DNA of 64,000 nt from positions 30,067-94,066 of the forward strand of contig CAZIBG010000003.1 in NCBI GenBank assembly GCA_964536985.1, read 5' to 3'. The position numbers were made by a program, and so were the translations under genes. The DNA comes from CAZIBG01 sp964536985. Lineage in GTDB: Bacteria; Patescibacteriota; Saccharimonadia; Saccharimonadales; AWTP1-31. This document shows, piece by piece, positions 43,305 through 53,387 of the stretch. The notes beneath the pieces were generated by a model. The model was given only the letters and a program-made list of their open reading frames with translations. It had not been told where the DNA came from and did no database searches. How positions within the stretch are numbered: position 1 is the first letter of the stretch; each line of letters opens with the position of its first letter.

Positions 43305-44396
43305 ATGAAATTACAAGTAACTCAAGAAAACCTATCGAAAGCATTAAACAATGTAGCCAGAGTTGCCAATACAAGAGGCACCCTACCCATACTTGCCAAC
43401 GTGGTATTGAAAACAGTTGGAACCCGGCTAACCATTGCCGCCACCAACCTGGATATCGCCATCACCCATTACATTGGGTCTAAAGTTGCGGAAGAAGGAA
43501 GTATCACCGTCCCTGCTAAGTTAATGCAGGATTTTGTCAGTAGCTTGCCAAGTGGCGTGATCGAACTAACTCTCGACGATTACAAACTACACATAACCAC
43601 CGATCAATATAACTCTGTAATTAACGGCATTGCCGCTGATGAATTCCCTGTTATGCCAGGTATTACCGAAGGAAAAACATGGTATATACCTGCCAGTTCC
43701 CTTAAGAAAGGACTCCAACAGGTACTTGTTGCAGCTAGTAGTGACGAAGCCCGCCCCGTTCTAACCGGTATGTACTTACACACAAGCGGTGGAAAACTAT
43801 ACATGGCGGCTACCGACAGCTACCGATTAGCAGAAAAAGAAATCATGACCACCGGCGAAGACATTTCTTTGCTTATTCCTGCCTCTGCCCTGCAAGATCT
43901 ACTAAGACTGCTAGGGGATAAAGAAGAAGACGTCGAAGTGACTCATGACGATCAGCAGGTGTTGTTCAAGGTTGGCGAAGTAGAATTAGTAACGCGGTTG
44001 ATTGAAGGAAGTTACCCAGACTACCGAAAACTAATACCAAGTACATTTGCCTCCGAAGCGACGTTAAAGCGCAGTGATTTTGTGAATATCACTAAGGTTT
44101 CTAGCCTGTTCGCCCGTGAAAGTGCCGGTAGTGTGACTGTCCAACTTAACCCTAAGGATAAAACGGTAAGTATTCGCTCGATTGCTTCCCAGCTTGGAGA
44201 AAACACCGCCAGTGCCACTGCCGAGATTACTTCCGAAGGAGATATAACGCTTAACTCACGTTACTTGCTTGATGCACTTGGCACCTTCTCTGGCGACTCG
44301 GTTAAAATTTGCTTTAACGGTAAGCTCGAACCTTGCATATTGGTTGATGCAAAGACAAACGACTACACTCACGTCATCATGCCCCTTAAAAGCTAA
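43305..44396 (+). CDS. dnaN: DNA polymerase III sliding clamp (beta subunit)
   Basis: A 363-residue protein of normal length for the clamp. KLQVTQENLSKALNNVARVA and RGTLPILANVVLKTVGTRLTI form the first of three repeated domains; EEGSITVPAKLMQDFVSSLP follows. The second and third domains have DEARPVLTGMYLHTSGGKLYMAATDSYRLAEKE and NSRYLLDALG. The end is DYTHVIMPLKS, close to the usual VIMPLRL-type tail. As a dimeric ring it tethers polymerase III to DNA. A GGAAGGA ribosome site precedes the ATG. Confidence 0.97.
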   Translation: MKLQVTQENLSKALNNVARVANTRGTLPILANVVLKTVGTRLTIAATNLDIAITHYIGSKVAEEGSITVPAKLMQDFVSSLPSGVIELTLDDYKLHITTDQYNSVINGIAADEFPVMPGITEGKTWYIPASSLKKGLQQVLVAASSDEARPVLTGMYLHTSGGKLYMAATDSYRLAEKEIMTTGEDISLLIPASALQDLLRLLGDKEEDVEVTHDDQQVLFKVGEVELVTRLIEGSYPDYRKLIPSTFASEATLKRSDFVNITKVSSLFARESAGSVTVQLNPKDKTVSIRSIASQLGENTASATAEITSEGDITLNSRYLLDALGTFSGDSVKICFNGKLEPCILVDAKTNDYTHVIMPLKS

Positions 44397-44401
44397 TTTA
44401 A

Positions 44402-44507
44402 TAGGATAAGTATTTGTCATTCGAGGCACATCCGCAGCCGGTTTGTGTTATTACAAACACATTCCGAGCGAGGACAGTGCCGAGAAGGATGAGTACTTAC
44501 CCTAGTA
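44402..44507 (+). ncRNA. Long imperfect hairpin, possible structured RNA
   Basis: Left arm TAGGATAAGTA.. (from 44402) pairs with right arm ..TACTTACCCTA (to 44504), giving an imperfect stem of about 45 pairs. Matching blocks include TAAGTA/TACTTA, GGCAC/GTGCC and an apical GTTTGT-N6-ACAAAC. Three deviations are G-U pairs on the plus-strand RNA, and only one would be G-U on the minus strand, which mildly favours a plus-strand RNA. No known RNA family is recognised: it lacks the SRP-RNA GGAA apex. It may be a terminator/attenuator between dnaN and recF, or a small RNA. Confidence 0.4.
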
Positions 44508-44526
44508 ACATGAGATAATTATTGGA

Positions 44527-45621
44527 ATGATACTGAATGATTTGAAGCTCAAAAACTATCGCTCCTATGCCGAGGAGGTTTTTGAGTTTGGGCCGGGAGT
44601 TAATATTATTGTTGGCCCAAACGCCAGTGGTAAAACAAATCTCCTAGAATCCATACTGACTCTGTGTACCGGCAGCTCTTACCGGGTTAAGGATATGGAT
44701 CTTATTGCCTTCGACCAACCCTGGGCTCGTATAGAAAGTAGTACTAGCGACGGAACTAGAGTCCTAACTATTGAACAGGTATCGGTAGACCCGCCGACTA
44801 CAAAAAAGAAGTTTGTAGTAAATGGTGCAAATTATGCCAGATTGTCACTTCAGAAAGCTGTTCCGGTGGTTGTTTTCGAACCTGAACACCTCCGTTTATT
44901 GCACGGTGGCCCAACCGGGCGACGTGATTATCTGGATAATCTTTTGGAGCAAACGACCCCTGGTTATAGTACGATTCGACGCGACTACCGGCGAACCGTG
45001 GCTCAACGCAATGCCTTACTTAAGCGCATGATAAACCCTGATGATGGACAGCTTTTTGCTTGGAACGTAAGGCTCAGCCAGCTCGGTGGGAAAATAGTGG
45101 AAGCTAGATCAGCGTTGGTTACACGGTTAAATATTGAACTTGAGGATTTATATCGGCAACTTTCCCATACTGAATCGACTGTTAATCTTACTTATGTATC
45201 TGATGCTGAACCAAACAACTACAGTAGCGAGGTGCTAAAATTACTATCACGGAATGTCGAGAAAGACAGCGTACGTGGATTTACCGGTAATGGACCCCAT
45301 CGACATGACTTTGAAATAGTCCTCAACGGACATCCAGCCGCTCTGGCGGCTTCGCGGGGCGAAACCCGAACATTGTTGCTGGCACTCAAAATACTAGAGC
45401 TGCGGATCATTGAGGCGGTACGAGACAAAAAGCCAATCCTACTACTAGACGATGTTTTTAGTGAGCTGGATGGAGCTCGTCGAAAGGCTCTTACCCTCTT
45501 CTTGGAATCTTATCAAACTTTTATTACAACTACCGATGCCGACATTGTAGTGCAGCACTTTATGGATAATTGCACGATTCTGCCAATTCAGAAAACTACA
45601 AGCCGCCCGACAGTAGGTTGA
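44527..45621 (+). CDS. recF: DNA replication and repair protein RecF
   Basis: A 364-residue SMC-like ATPase that helps load RecA on gapped DNA. MILNDLKLKNYRSYAEEVFEF and the Walker A GPNASGKTNLLESILTL are at the start; GRRDYLDNLLEQ follows; NGPHRHDFEI and the signature ASRGETRTLLLALKI lead to Walker B PILLLDDVFSELDGARR. Length is normal. GATAAT (44514-44519) lies 7 nt before the ATG, so the message is probably leaderless. The last 26 nt overlap the convergent gene at 45596. Confidence 0.95.
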   Translation: MILNDLKLKNYRSYAEEVFEFGPGVNIIVGPNASGKTNLLESILTLCTGSSYRVKDMDLIAFDQPWARIESSTSDGTRVLTIEQVSVDPPTTKKKFVVNGANYARLSLQKAVPVVVFEPEHLRLLHGGPTGRRDYLDNLLEQTTPGYSTIRRDYRRTVAQRNALLKRMINPDDGQLFAWNVRLSQLGGKIVEARSALVTRLNIELEDLYRQLSHTESTVNLTYVSDAEPNNYSSEVLKLLSRNVEKDSVRGFTGNGPHRHDFEIVLNGHPAALAASRGETRTLLLALKILELRIIEAVRDKKPILLLDDVFSELDGARRKALTLFLESYQTFITTTDADIVVQHFMDNCTILPIQKTTSRPTVG

Positions 45622-47158
45622 GTACATTGTAGGAGTTTTCGCGCAGCTTAGACTTTACTACAAGCGATTCGATAGTAGTATCGGCCGCAGCTTGAGTTTT
45701 AGGGTCATAACCAAAGTACCCTTCTGCTTCGTTAAATACATCTTCCCCGTAATTAGGGGTTATATATACAGTGTTACGGTCGATGGTAACAGATTCGACG
45801 CTCTTGCTAGCGGTTAAGTCTAGCAGTACTTTATCGACGGCAATCGCTGATGGCGAACCAGCTTCGACAAGGAGTGCATGACTGCCGGTTTGGTCAGCCA
45901 CACAGATAATATAGCTAGCCGGCAGCTGAGATGATCCACTACCACAGTAGCTAAATTTTCCGAGTGAGTAATCGACGACTGCAGATCTAGTAGCCGGATT
46001 AAGTCTAAGGATATTTTTATCATTTACAATCAGCAGCCCTGCAGTCGTAAAAGCTACTTGGCTGACGTTATTGACACTGTAGAGTTGGTCCAATGTGCTG
46101 CCATTAATCTTATAGATAGAGACTTGCTGTTTCTCACCCACCGCCGAGACGGCGCAAATAATGGTTTCCTGACACAGAAGTATGTTGCTCCAAAATCCTT
46201 TTAGAGAATAGTTGCGTGTCGTGCCGTTTTGATCAACAACATAGACCAGACTAGCGATGTCTTTGCTGACTTTATCCTGGCTGGTGTCGTCTTCGGGATC
46301 CTGATTAGAGTATGAGAGGCTGATGGTTCCACCTGTAACGTTGAGTTTATATGGGTTGTAGCCAGACGGAATCTTTGGGGCTTTTATCTTCTCGGCTGGA
46401 GCTCCGATGGCTGGGTAATAGGTTATATCGGAAAACGAATCGCTATATACAATTACCCCGTCTCGGTAACTAGCTATCTTGTAGATGGCGTTGTCGTCGG
46501 CAACGTTTATGACCGTTTGGCCGTTATAAACAAACGGAACCTTAACCGAAAGTAAGCTGTAAATATATCCAGTACTATCCTCATCCTCAGTTTCTTTTTG
46601 AACAAGCCCCACAGTGCCGCTGGAGGTAGAAGCAACACCGATAACACCTCCAATTACTCCGTCGGTGTTGGTTTGTACACTAGGGGGTACGTCTTGACTG
46701 CCCAGCAAGTGAATCGTCAGCGAATCACTATTAACGTCGCAGTCGATAGTAACGAGTACTTGATCAAAAGCCATACAGCCTTTGGGTTGATCGGCTACAA
46801 AGGTGCGTTTTCGTTCAAAGTCAGTTGTTACTTTTTGTTGAGTTGTCGAAAGAAACCCACCGGTATCTGTTTGTGTCCAACCGCCTGAATTAGATGTGGA
46901 AACTGTAATTTCGTAGCTCGATTTTTTAACAAACCGCTTCATTTCTTTTGCGTCAGAAACAAATGTTTGTGTGGTGTTGGTCTTTTGGTCAAGAAGCTGA
47001 ACGGTGTACTCGCTGCTGTCTGGACCGGAAACGGTAATGGAAACGAAGCCATGAGTAAAAATAAAAACAGTAATGTAAGCAACGATAGCCGTAACAACAA
47101 TGGCAATACTGATTTTTTTTATTTTGGCTATATTCTGGGCCTGTGCATCTGGATACAT
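45596..47158 (-). CDS. Membrane-anchored protein with beta-propeller-like outer part
   Basis: A 520-residue protein not recognised. One helix near the N-terminus (KKISIAIVVTAIVAYITVFIF, about 14-34) anchors a large outer part. That part starts with a PEGA-like strand pair (FVSITVSGPDSSEYTVQLLD) and continues with repeated strand blocks such as YKIASYRDGVIVYSDSF, AGLLIVNDKNILRLNP and YIICVADQTGSHALLVEA, as in beta-propellers. An AGGAG site lies 5 nt before the ATG. It follows the tail-lysozyme gene by 8 nt, so it belongs to the T4SS operon as its last gene, possibly as an outer structural part. Function unknown. Confidence 0.65.
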   Translation of the reverse strand: MYPDAQAQNIAKIKKISIAIVVTAIVAYITVFIFTHGFVSITVSGPDSSEYTVQLLDQKTNTTQTFVSDAKEMKRFVKKSSYEITVSTSNSGGWTQTDTGGFLSTTQQKVTTDFERKRTFVADQPKGCMAFDQVLVTIDCDVNSDSLTIHLLGSQDVPPSVQTNTDGVIGGVIGVASTSSGTVGLVQKETEDEDSTGYIYSLLSVKVPFVYNGQTVINVADDNAIYKIASYRDGVIVYSDSFSDITYYPAIGAPAEKIKAPKIPSGYNPYKLNVTGGTISLSYSNQDPEDDTSQDKVSKDIASLVYVVDQNGTTRNYSLKGFWSNILLCQETIICAVSAVGEKQQVSIYKINGSTLDQLYSVNNVSQVAFTTAGLLIVNDKNILRLNPATRSAVVDYSLGKFSYCGSGSSQLPASYIICVADQTGSHALLVEAGSPSAIAVDKVLLDLTASKSVESVTIDRNTVYITPNYGEDVFNEAEGYFGYDPKTQAAADTTIESLVVKSKLRENSYNVLNLLSGGL

Positions 47159-47166
47159 TGCTACTC

Positions 47167-48477
47167 CTACTTTAATCGAGCTCTTAAATAGTGGCCACGC
47201 TTATCGGATGCCACCGCCTTGCCAAGGTTAGGCATTCTACTTCCGACAGAGGCATCTGATTTGTTGAAGCCATTCACCTGCTCACCTACAAATACATAGG
47301 TGTGACCATAAGGATTACCCTTAACAATCAGGATGTCGCCTGGCTGAAGATCGGCCACGGTAAAGTCCATAGTGGTGTCGTACTTCTCGGGGTGATCTAG
47401 TACATACTTATATTGAACAGAGGTTCCAACGAGTGGATAGTTTGGATCAGCGCCACTGGCCCGCATAACTGTTGCCACAAAAGCTCCACAGTCAGCACCC
47501 TTGTAAGGAGCCTTAGGGTTGTACTTGTTGATAGCTCCAACATAAGCAGCTGTTGGTGTTAAGCCATGGGATCCATCGGCCCAGGCCAGGTAGATTGCCA
47601 TAAAGGCTATGGCACCTGTACCAGTTCCACCTGTGATCACGTTATTAGCAAGTGATACACAATTATTTGCATCGGTCGCTGCCGGTGTTGTTGTCGGAGT
47701 CGCTGCCGCTGGCGTAGCTGCTGGAGTTGCCGTGGTTGGTTGTATAGATCCGTACTTGGCTAAAATTGCTTTGGCATAGTTAGCTCGTCTTCGAGCGGCG
47801 GCTTCTTTGTTGGCGGGGATCTCGTAGTTATAGGTTACGATTCTGGTTGCCTCTGCTAACTGATCTGGTGTAGTTGCCATCAACGGTGTTAGAGTGGATT
47901 TTTTATATGGTCCGTTTAGTTCTTGCCACATATATTCTACTTGTAGCGTGATATCACCAGCCTTGCGTCGCAAGGGATCGGTGTCCACCTTCTTCTGTAA
48001 GCCATTTTTTCGACCAGGAGATGTCCATTGGATAATTCCGTATCCTGGCTGACCGTTAGACTTAACCGGCGGTGGAATATTGTCGTCTAAACTTGATGGC
48101 TTCCCTGCTTTAGATATTTCGCCACGAGAGTTAGGGAGGCCGTATTCCACAAGTCGTGGTTCGAAGTGGGCTTCTTCTTGCATGTTGCCCATGATTGCTG
48201 CTGCCTGATGAGGCTGGAGGTTGTTCTGTCTAAAGAAATTCCAAACAGCAAGCTGATTATCGCCGTTACCGGTATTAATAACAGAGTTATAGTTTACTGG
48301 ACAGCCGCCAAGGGCTTCATCTTCGTAGATCTTATGAAATTCCGTACCATTATTTATAGCCGCTTGGTCTTCGGGTTTCGGTTTCGCCGCATATATTTGA
48401 GCGGTACCCAAAAAGGCTTCGAATATACAGAAAAGAATAATCAATGTTCTTTGCAGGTAGATTAGATACTTTTTCAT
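47167..48477 (-). CDS. Bifunctional peptidoglycan hydrolase (tail-lysozyme and Cys/His amidase)
   Basis: A 436-residue secreted protein. A signal-like helix (8-29) precedes a phage-tail-lysozyme-type domain (about 70-245) with AAAIMGNMQEEAHFEPRLVE, the likely catalytic Glu being E101 or E102, and YGIIQWTSPGRKNGL. A Thr/Ala/Pro linker (245-270) leads to a CHAP- or NlpC/P60-like domain with KGADCGAFVATVMRASGA (Cys330) and YGHTYVFVG (His392). One protein thus has sugar-cutting and peptide-cutting parts. It overlaps the M15-type gene by 4 nt in the T4SS operon and fits the VirB1 role of opening peptidoglycan. Confidence 0.8.
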   Translation of the reverse strand: MKKYLIYLQRTLIILFCIFEAFLGTAQIYAAKPKPEDQAAINNGTEFHKIYEDEALGGCPVNYNSVINTGNGDNQLAVWNFFRQNNLQPHQAAAIMGNMQEEAHFEPRLVEYGLPNSRGEISKAGKPSSLDDNIPPPVKSNGQPGYGIIQWTSPGRKNGLQKKVDTDPLRRKAGDITLQVEYMWQELNGPYKKSTLTPLMATTPDQLAEATRIVTYNYEIPANKEAAARRRANYAKAILAKYGSIQPTTATPAATPAAATPTTTPAATDANNCVSLANNVITGGTGTGAIAFMAIYLAWADGSHGLTPTAAYVGAINKYNPKAPYKGADCGAFVATVMRASGADPNYPLVGTSVQYKYVLDHPEKYDTTMDFTVADLQPGDILIVKGNPYGHTYVFVGEQVNGFNKSDASVGSRMPNLGKAVASDKRGHYLRARLK

Positions 48478-51400
48478 AGTGGTGCCGCCAAGTGAATATG
48501 AGGCCCTGTTGCTTTGGTGGTCTCGGGTCGGTCGAGCATCACATTTGAACAGCCAGCTGGTTGCTGGTTTAAGGCGGAGTCACGATATCTACTATTTGGT
48601 ACTCCGAGTTCACAGCCGTTGGGAAGCAATGCCTTTGCTTGATTTATGAAGCCTTGAACCACACCTGATTCGTCGTAAGCATCGAAGCTGGTAAGTGGTA
48701 TGCCATTAATGCCAGTTGAGCCGGAGATATCAACGGCTTTGCCCTTCCAGTGCCGACTATTCTTGCCTGCCCCAACAGTGCTTCCTGTACAGCCACGGTG
48801 CAGTGAGGTGATCTTGAACTTATACTTGGAAGATAGGCCAACCAAGACGCGTAATAGTTGCGTATCAAAGGTGTACGAAGCATTAACTTTTGGACATGGT
48901 CCACTTCCGTTAGCTAGATTTTGCATCTGGTCTCGTTGTTCAATTGTTACATTACTTGATGCTAATAGCTGGGCTGCCAAAGACTTTGCATCCCCTGTCG
49001 GTAGTCCACCGTCTACAGGCAATGGCGGGGTGGCTGTTGGTGATGGTGGCGCCGCGCCGGATTGAGATGGCTGGCTTAGGTCTTCTGGCTTAAGGACGCT
49101 GGTATCAAAGGCTGCTCCGCCACTGCCGATAGCGGCATCATCAAGCAGACAGGCATTAACGGTGTCATGTACATCTTGTCCAGACTCGGGATCTACTTTA
49201 GTGTTCTCGGCCCATGCTTTATTGTAAGCGTCACAATCCGCAGGCCTCTCCGCCGTAAGTATTGGATCACCTTGTTTGACACCGTATTGTAGTACTCCCC
49301 ATGGGTCGCGGCCAGAAGCAGCCTTNNNNNNNNNNNNNNNNNNNNNNNNNNNNNNNNNNNNNNNNNNNNNNNNNNNNNNNNNNNNNNNNNNNNNNNNNNN
49401 NNNNNNNNNNNNNNNNNNNNNNNNNCTTGTTTGACACCGTATTGTAGTACTCCCCATGGGTCGCGGCCAGAAGCAGCCTTTACCTGCCTAGAGCTAAACA
49501 TTGATCCAATATTCGCAAAGAAGCTGACGGGACTAGAGAATATCGATGCCATTGTGTCATTGGTGTAGGTGCTAATGTTAGTTGGCATAGCCATAGCCAT
49601 CTGTCCCACTAGCGAATACTGGCTCTCAGTGTCGAACATACGGGCAAATAACGGCTTCTGGCTAAATAATTGTGTTTCTTCATCTAACTGGGTTTGTCTG
49701 ATGGCGCCGATCTCAGCATCGCTAAGTAATTGTCCTCCGACGCCGAATTGTGCATACTGGTTTCCGGCTATATTTATACCACCTGCGGCGACATTAAAGT
49801 TTCGGCCACCACTCGGAACTGGAGCGTTACCGAGCGGATCGGGGATTATCTGGCTAGCCGATTCCAATAATGGCTGTGTAAGTTCAGCTATTTTCCCATT
49901 CAGAGAATCGACTCCTGGGAATTTCTGAACGAGATTACCGAAGATATTTGCGGGTCCGTTAAATACCTTTCCAGGGGCTGCATTCCATCCATCAGCGATG
50001 GCACCGACTTGCTCAAGCCCTGGTTTTTTAAAGAGGTCCGAGCCCTGGGTTAAGACATTGTTGAATCGTAGACTCTCTTCTTCGCAAACTAATTCACCTG
50101 CCGGCACTTGATTACCGTCATCACACGTATATTTAGATGTGTCGGCTTCTTGTAGTGCAAAGGCGCTCGGCATAAATACGTCAGCTAAGGATCTTGAACC
50201 AGAACCCATAATGCTCTCATATAGCGGGCTCTTCTCCATTCCATCCAAAGAGCTGGCAACAGAGCCTACAAGACCAAGATTAGTTTTACCGCTCTTCATT
50301 TCGGCAGCACTCGATAAGTATAAAACACCTTGTTGAACCATAATGGCCGAGTTAACAGCATAAGCCCACTTTTTAAATTTTGCTCCAGCATTTTTTATCT
50401 TCGAAGTAAATTGAGCTATCATATCAATCCAGCCAATAATAGGGATAGCCTTACTGGCAACCTTAGCAATAGTTTCGCCCGCTACCTTTTCGATCACAGT
50501 TTTCATAGCGTACTTTCCGAATCCACCCGCATCACCAATATCAGTTACCAAGCCTGTTAACTTAGCGACACTATCTGAGGTGTAGGCAAAACCCTGTTGC
50601 TGGAGATATTTTTCTATATTCCTTTGTAGCTTGTCTTTTTTCTCTTGATCGCTTGGATCATTGCCGTCCGTGGTCGACGGATCACTATCGCACTCCGTTG
50701 AGAATATGCATGCCATCGCCAGGCCGAGTACTTGTGAGCGAGGACCTCTTACTCTTCGTGCAAGTACCGCAGCAAAAGCACCTTTTTTATTCGTTTTCCA
50801 GTCAGCTAGTTTGTCTCTAGTATTACAATAGAAGACACAGCGGCGTATACCGTACTTTCTATCAAGCAGCCCGCCTATCTTGTACCGATACATAGCCTTC
50901 TTCCACTTAGTCTCCCCAGCTAGAGCCTCCCTTACGGCCAGACGTATATCGTTTCTACCTCCTTCTGCCTGGAAGAGCCCCGAATTAGGGTTTTTCCTAA
51001 AACCAGTTACATCAATATTGCTTGTTGCACCATTAACCTTCAATACATAGGTATTATTTGTGGTTTTAGCTACCTCAAAGCCGTATTTATCAGCCATCTT
51101 TGTTTCTAGTCTAGCATCCTGCCAAGCACCAAAAAGCACCGCTACCGGCCCTGTACTATTAGATGGAACACTATAGCAGGTTCGGTCCATAGTTCGAGTA
51201 CTTGAACAAGCACCAGATGTACTCAGATTGGGAACAACACGCTCTACAAGGTAGCGATTAAAGTAATGTTCCATTCGAGACCCTACAGCTGATTCTGAAG
51301 ATGCAAAATATCGTTTTTGTAGGTTCTCGGCTACTATCATTACCTTCAAAGGGATCATCGCCATAAATATGGTTACACCAATTCCACCAACGCCGGCCAC

Positions 51401-51727
51401 AATTCCACCGCCAATAAGTGTTTTTTTCTTGTTGGCTTGGATTTTCGCTCGCGTCTTGGCTAGTAGCGACTCACTCTCTTCGGCCGCATTATAAAGACTT
51501 TCCTCTTCGCTGGAAGCTGTTCCGCTTGCACCAGCTTCTTCTCTTTCTTTGATGGCTTCCGGGGTTAGGGCTTCGGCTTCTTCGCCGTTATCGTCGGCCG
51601 CGGAATAGTTTTCGTCTGCCGGGCTATCATCTTCGCTGCCGCCATTCAGTAGATTCCATTCTGCTCTTTTACGCCGCAGTGCCTCGCGAACCCTTCCGGT
51701 TTTTTCGTCGTCGTAGTTATCGCTCAA
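48474..51727 (-). CDS. Large T4SS envelope protein with C-terminal M15-type peptidase (artificial gap inside)
   Basis: Read through the gap this is one gene of 1,032 residues. The start is TTG with an AGGAG site upstream. A very acidic cytoplasmic part (to about 100) and one helix (LIGGGIVAGVGGIGVTIFMA) lead to a long outer region. That region holds more hydrophobic segments (around ETIAKVASKAIPIIGWIDMI). The C-terminal domain looks like a D,D-carboxypeptidase/endopeptidase of the M15 type, with SRHWKGKAVDIS and GPHIHLA giving the expected His, Asp and His metal ligands. It lies between VirB4 and the tail-lysozyme protein. I see no other family match; a wall-cutting part of the T4SS is inferred. 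Confidence 0.75.
49326..49425. other. False assembly gap with duplicated 55-bp ends
   Basis: The 55 bases left of the N run (49271-49325) are identical to the 55 right of it (49426-49480). Removing one copy and the 100 N (155 bp) gives an open frame of 3,099 bp, exactly 1,033 codons. The gap is thus a contig-join artefact with overlapping ends, not missing sequence. Confidence 0.9.
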
Positions 51728-51737
51728 CGTCTAACTC

Positions 51738-53387
51738 CTATAGGCCTGGCATTAAGCGATTAGATAGGTCGATTGTACCTTGTGGCTGGTTTAACTCGCC
51801 CTGGGCGTTAATCTGCTGAACTTGGTCGGGGTTGGTGGTGATCAGATTCATCTCAGTAGGGCTGGCAGTGATCTGAATATGTACGTGACTTTGTCCGGCA
51901 AAGAACAAGCCCTGCCCTACTGGGAACTGACTAAGTCGTTTACGCTCTTCACTGGTGAGCTTAAAGACATCGGCAAGAACATCGATGGCCGAACTAGATT
52001 GCTTAAGAAGTAACTGCATACTGGCGTTGGCCACAATGGCGCGACCCATNNNNNNNNNNNNNNNNNNNNNNNNNNNNNNNNNNNNNNNNNNNNNNNNNNN
52101 NNNNNNNNNNNNNNNNNNNNNNNNNNNNNNNNNNNNNNNNNNNNNNNNNTCGTAGAGATCCACAATTGTTGGAGGCAGTCCGCCGTGTGTTAATGGATCG
52201 TTAGTGATTCCAGCCTTAGCGTAGGTTTCGATAAGGGCGGCGTCTAGATCGGACTCTTCTACGGGGCTTAGGACTGGCATTGAGGCGGTTTGACCGCCAG
52301 CCATCATCTGAGCCTGCGCTCCACCCATCATCAAACGGAGTAGCCCGTGAAGCGTAATAATGTTACTTCGCAGCGCATTATCGGCTTCATCGGTATCGAC
52401 TACTTTCGGAAGATCAAAGGGGTTGATGCGAGTGGCAGAACTAAGGCTCAGCCGTACATATGCCCCACCGACTGCTTCGCACATACGTTGATATTCGTTT
52501 TCAGGGTCGATAATAAAGATTTCGGTACCAAACATAAGGCTACGAAGAGCCTCTAGCTTAACGGCGAACGACTTACCGGCACCGGACTTAGCGAAGACCA
52601 CCGAGTTGCCGTTCTCAAGACTAAAGCGATCGAACAGTACCAGACCGGAGTTGTGCATGTTGATGCCATACAAAATGCCATTGTCTTGGCTGAGGTCAGC
52701 ACTAGTGAATGGGAAGCTGGTGCTAATAGCACCGGTGTTCATGTTGCGTCGAATTTGCAGTTGATCCATGAACTGTGGCAAGGTGCTGTTAAAGGCTTGC
52801 TCTTGCTGGCTGGTGGCAACCTTGGAATAAACCAGTTGCTGACCAAGTACGGACTCGATCTTGTGTGTTACGAACTCAAGTTCGTCCATACTGCTGGCGT
52901 AAATAGTAAAGTACAAACCAAAACGGAAGAATCGCTCTTCCCCAACCTGGAGCTTATCGCGCATTTCTTCGGCATCCTGAATGGCGGCTTGCTTACCCGG
53001 GTCACGGGTACGGCCTTTTTCGGCATCGATCTGAAGGCCGGCTTCCAACTGAGTTACCTTTTTGCGGAGGTTTTCTAGGACTACCTGGCTCTCTACCGGG
53101 TAGACGTAAATAGACATGTCCATAACTTCGTCCATATTAACCATGCTACTGAGCCATCCTGTAAAGATCTGACGAGGATATCCGTAGACGTAGAATGTTC
53201 GAGCCAGTCGTGTTCCGATATGGAAGAAGCTATTTTCGTAAGCAAGTGAGCTGGGTGCAATAAAATCACGGAGCGCTGTAACGCCCTTCTGAAAGGCCGC
53301 TTGGACTTCTTGTTCTTCCATGGCGCGCTGAGCTTGAGCGGCAGCAACAGGATCCATTGGCTGATTCTTCTTTTTTCCAAAAGCCAT
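51738..53387 (-). CDS. VirB4-type T4SS ATPase (gap inside)
   Basis: A VirB4/TrbE-type ATPase that powers type IV secretion at the inner membrane face. The N-terminal part includes FYVYGYPRQIFTGWL and FRFGLYFTIYASSMDELE. Walker A is AKSGAGKS (266-273), followed by IFIIDPENEYQRMCEA. After the gap comes MGRAIVANASMQLLLKQSS and SEERKRLSQFPVGQGLF, typical of the C-terminal part. The Walker B (DEAW) box and the segment around it are not present and must lie in the N gap, which is thus longer than 100 bases. It meets the N-terminal-like gene at 53387 with a 1-nt overlap. Confidence 0.9.
   Translation of the reverse strand: MAFGKKKNQPMDPVAAAQAQRAMEEQEVQAAFQKGVTALRDFIAPSSLAYENSFFHIGTRLARTFYVYGYPRQIFTGWLSSMVNMDEVMDMSIYVYPVESQVVLENLRKKVTQLEAGLQIDAEKGRTRDPGKQAAIQDAEEMRDKLQVGEERFFRFGLYFTIYASSMDELEFVTHKIESVLGQQLVYSKVATSQQEQAFNSTLPQFMDQLQIRRNMNTGAISTSFPFTSADLSQDNGILYGINMHNSGLVLFDRFSLENGNSVVFAKSGAGKSFAVKLEALRSLMFGTEIFIIDPENEYQRMCEAVGGAYVRLSLSSATRINPFDLPKVVDTDEADNALRSNIITLHGLLRLMMGGAQAQMMAGGQTASMPVLSPVEESDLDAALIETYAKAGITNDPLTHGGLPPTIVDLYXXXXXXXXXXXXXXXXXXXXXXXXXXXXXXXXXXMGRAIVANASMQLLLKQSSSAIDVLADVFKLTSEERKRLSQFPVGQGLFFAGQSHVHIQITASPTEMNLITTNPDQVQQINAQGELNQPQGTIDLSNRLMPGL
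52050..52149. other. Assembly gap inside virB4
   Basis: 100 N between PTIVDLY and MGRAIVANAS. No overlap of flanks is visible. VirB4 proteins carry the Walker B and following helices between these points (well over 34 residues), so real sequence is missing, probably several hundred bases (estimate from family layout). Confidence 0.75.

Noticed and set aside
44402..44507. SRP RNA or 6S RNA for the dnaN-recF hairpin
   Set aside because: The SRP GGAA-capped apex is absent and the element is too short, and without a central bubble, for 6S RNA.
48474..49457. Separate gene to the left of the gap at 49326
   Set aside because: The flanking 55-bp duplication shows it is the C-terminal part of the gene that starts at 51727.
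47167..51727. Prophage, from the tail-lysozyme and endolysin-like domains
   Set aside because: No capsid, terminase, portal or integrase genes; the neighbours are T4SS genes.
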